Shown piece after piece: positions 28,300 through 29,734 of a stretch of 29,734 bases of DNA; position 1 is the stretch's first letter; the number at the start of each line of letters is the position of its first letter. This DNA is from Bacteroidales bacterium (GTDB lineage: Bacteria; Bacteroidota; Bacteroidia; Bacteroidales; F082), in contig JAFZXR010000009.1 in NCBI GenBank assembly GCA_017616675.1, positions 1-29,734 of the forward strand, written 5' to 3'. The notes below the pieces were generated by a model. It had not been told where the DNA came from and did no database searches. It saw only the letters and a list, made by a program, of their open reading frames with translations. A program made the translations under genes and the position numbers.

Positions 28300-29734
28300 A
28301 TGAAAGAAGTAAGAGTACGTTTTGCTCCAAGTCCGACCGGACCGCTGCACATCGGCGGCGTGAGAACCGCTTTGTATAACTACCTTTTCGCGAAGAAAAA
28401 CGGCGGAAAGATGCTGCTCCGCATAGAGGATACCGACCAGACACGTTTTGTGCCGGGCGCCGAGGAATATATAATCAAATCGCTCGACTGGTGCGGCATT
28501 AAGTTCGACGAAAGCGACATCGTGGGAGGTCCTTACGGTCCTTACAAACAGAGCAACCGCAAGCCTCTTTACAAACAATACAGCGACGAACTTATCGCAA
28601 AAGGCCATGCGTACTATGCATTCGACACAGCAGAGGAACTCGACAACCTCCGCAAAGAAGCCGAAGCACAGAAAAAAACCTTCATCTACAACGCCGAGAC
28701 ACGTCAGGAGCTGCGTAACTCATTGACAATGACTAAAGAAGACGTCGATAAATTGCTTGCCGACGGCACTCCTTACACTGTGCGTTTCATGATGCCGGAG
28801 AACTACGTGGTGGAGATGCACGACATCATCCGCGGAGATATCAAGGTGAACACCAACACTTTGGACGACAAGGTGTTGTTCAAATCAGACGGCATGCCGA
28901 CATATCACCTGGCAAACATCGTTGACGACCATCTGATGAAGATTTCACATGTGATTCGCGGTGAGGAATGGCTGCCTTCGATGCCGTTGCATGTGCTTCT
29001 GTATCAGGCATTCGGATGGGAATCTCCGGAGTTTGCCCACCTTCCATTGCTGCTCAAGCCAGACGGCAACGGAAAGCTCAGCAAACGCGACGGCGACCGT
29101 TTGGGATTTCCAGTATTTCCTATGCAATGGGAAAATCCTGAGACACACGAGATTTCGTCGGGATACAAGCAGTCGGGATATTATGCCGAGGCGTTTATCA
29201 ACATGCTCGCATTGCTCGGCTGGAACCCTGGAACAGAGCAGGAGATTTTCTCGATGGACGAATTGATTCAGGCGTTCTCGTTCGACCACTGCAGCAAGTC
29301 GGGAGCAAGATTCAACGTGGAGAAAGCAAAATGGTTTAACCACGAATATCTGATGCGTCGCTCGAGCGAGGAAGTGGGCAAGGAATATCTGGAATGGCTT
29401 AAAGCCGAAAAGAATATCGACGCTGATATTCACTACGTTACAAAGGTGGCGGCATTGGTGAAAGACCGTGTCAACTTCGTGAAAGAGATGTGGGATCAGA
29501 GCTTCTTCTTCTTTGAGGAGCCAACCACTTACGACGAGGTGACGGTGAAGAAACGCTGGAAAGAAAACTCAGCCGACTTGAAGCGCCAAGCTTCGGAAGT
29601 GATAAGAAACATTGACGATTTCAGCGCTGAGAACATCGACAAGGTTTTGAACGAATGGATTACAAAGAACGAGCTAGGCATGGGTCCTGTGATGAACGGC
29701 CTCCGTCTGATGCTCGTCGGCGCCGGCAAAGGCC
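28300..29734 (+). CDS. gltX: Glutamyl-tRNA synthetase (right end cut by window)
   Basis: The plus strand from the ATG at 28300 stays open to the window edge and encodes 478 residues of an enzyme usually near 500. It charges tRNA-Glu with glutamate. The class I signature is [10 protein letters not shown] (11-20), the KMSKS-type loop is KLSKR (259-263), and [14 protein letters not shown] (37-50), [23 protein letters not shown] and LLGWNPG agree with bacterial GluRS. GlnRS is unlikely: the RFAPSPTG start and bacterial GluRS C-terminal helical part (about 330-478) argue for GluRS. If the cell also uses GatDE to make Gln-tRNA(Gln), this enzyme would have to be non-discriminating; nothing seen here settles that. 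Confidence 0.96.
   Translation, partial: MKEVRVRFAPSPTGPLHIGGVRTALYNYLFAKKNGGKMLLRIEDTDQTRFVPGAEEYIIKSLDWCGIKFDESDIVGGPYGPYKQSNRKPLYKQYSDELIAKGHAYYAFDTAEELDNLRKEAEAQKKTFIYNAETRQELRNSLTMTKEDVDKLLADGTPYTVRFMMPENYVVEMHDIIRGDIKVNTNTLDDKVLFKSDGMPTYHLANIVDDHLMKISHVIRGEEWLPSMPLHVLLYQAFGWESPEFAHLPLLLKPDGNGKLSKRDGDRLGFPVFPMQWENPETHEISSGYKQSGYYAEAFINMLALLGWNPGTEQEIFSMDELIQAFSFDHCSKSGARFNVEKAKWFNHEYLMRRSSEEVGKEYLEWLKAEKNIDADIHYVTKVAALVKDRVNFVKEMWDQSFFFFEEPTTYDEVTVKKRWKENSADLKRQASEVIRNIDDFSAENIDKVLNEWITKNELGMGPVMNGLRLMLVGAGKG

Overview
This window most likely comes from an uncultured member of the Bacteroidales (phylum Bacteroidota), at chromosomal rather than plasmid or phage position. The evidence is lineage-specific: TAnnTTTG-type -7 promoter elements in front of many genes, two proteins ending in a type IX secretion (Por) sorting domain, an S46 dipeptidyl-peptidase, a DUF4292 lipoprotein, a DUF4175 protein, and the operon orders flippase-dut-TPR-DUF4292-envC and DUF4175-ybeY-mnmG that I recall from this phylum. 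Almost all content is housekeeping. I see no phage, transposase, plasmid or CRISPR gene.

Layout. 1-182 is the start of ornithine carbamoyltransferase (argF, minus strand, running off the left edge). 325-397 is tRNA-Lys(CTT). 451-3791 (minus) is a two-gene operon, gatE then gatD, for an archaeal-type GatDE tRNA-dependent amidotransferase; this is the most unexpected coding content in the window. 3894-5500 (plus) holds a TM1266-type small regulator, a ComF-like phosphoribosyltransferase and rlmH. 5567-8612 (plus) is an S46 peptidase with DPP11-type specificity residues, overlapped by a gate-domain membrane protein, followed by tRNA-Pro(CGG) at 8649-8722. 8875-14817 (minus) is an envelope cluster: flippase, dut, TPR protein, DUF4292 lipoprotein and EnvC-like activator, with a separate 46-residue lipoprotein at its end. 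14851-17109 is an NtrY-like histidine kinase and 17233-18129 a methyltransferase. 18185-23835 is DUF4175-ybeY-mnmG with parS-like sites on both sides of mnmG. 24000-28102 has two paralogous secreted T9SS cargo proteins. 28300-29734 (plus) is gltX, running off the right edge.

How the parts fit. GluRS (gltX) and GatDE could together supply Gln-tRNA(Gln) by the indirect route if this GluRS is non-discriminating and GlnRS is absent; the window cannot show either. RlmH, MnmG, YbeY and the two tRNA genes belong to the translation machinery. The flippase/EnvC cluster, DUF4292 protein and histidine kinase point to envelope assembly and sensing. The two ParB-type sites suggest closeness to the replication origin.

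The intergenic DNA is unusually structured. Four dispersed repeat families occur: (i) 28-bp palindromes with constant GTAGAGACG ends, placed as terminators; (ii) GTCATTCCGAG...CGAGGAA elements; (iii) a TTTCGACCGGAGCGAAGCGG-type element; and (iv) arrays of tiny hairpins punctuated by AATGTG and then CACATT. In family (iv) the hairpin sequences differ while the base pairing is kept. I regard family (iv) and the bacterial GatDE operon as the best candidates for follow-up. No computation was run; all alignments and motif matches were made by eye or from memory.
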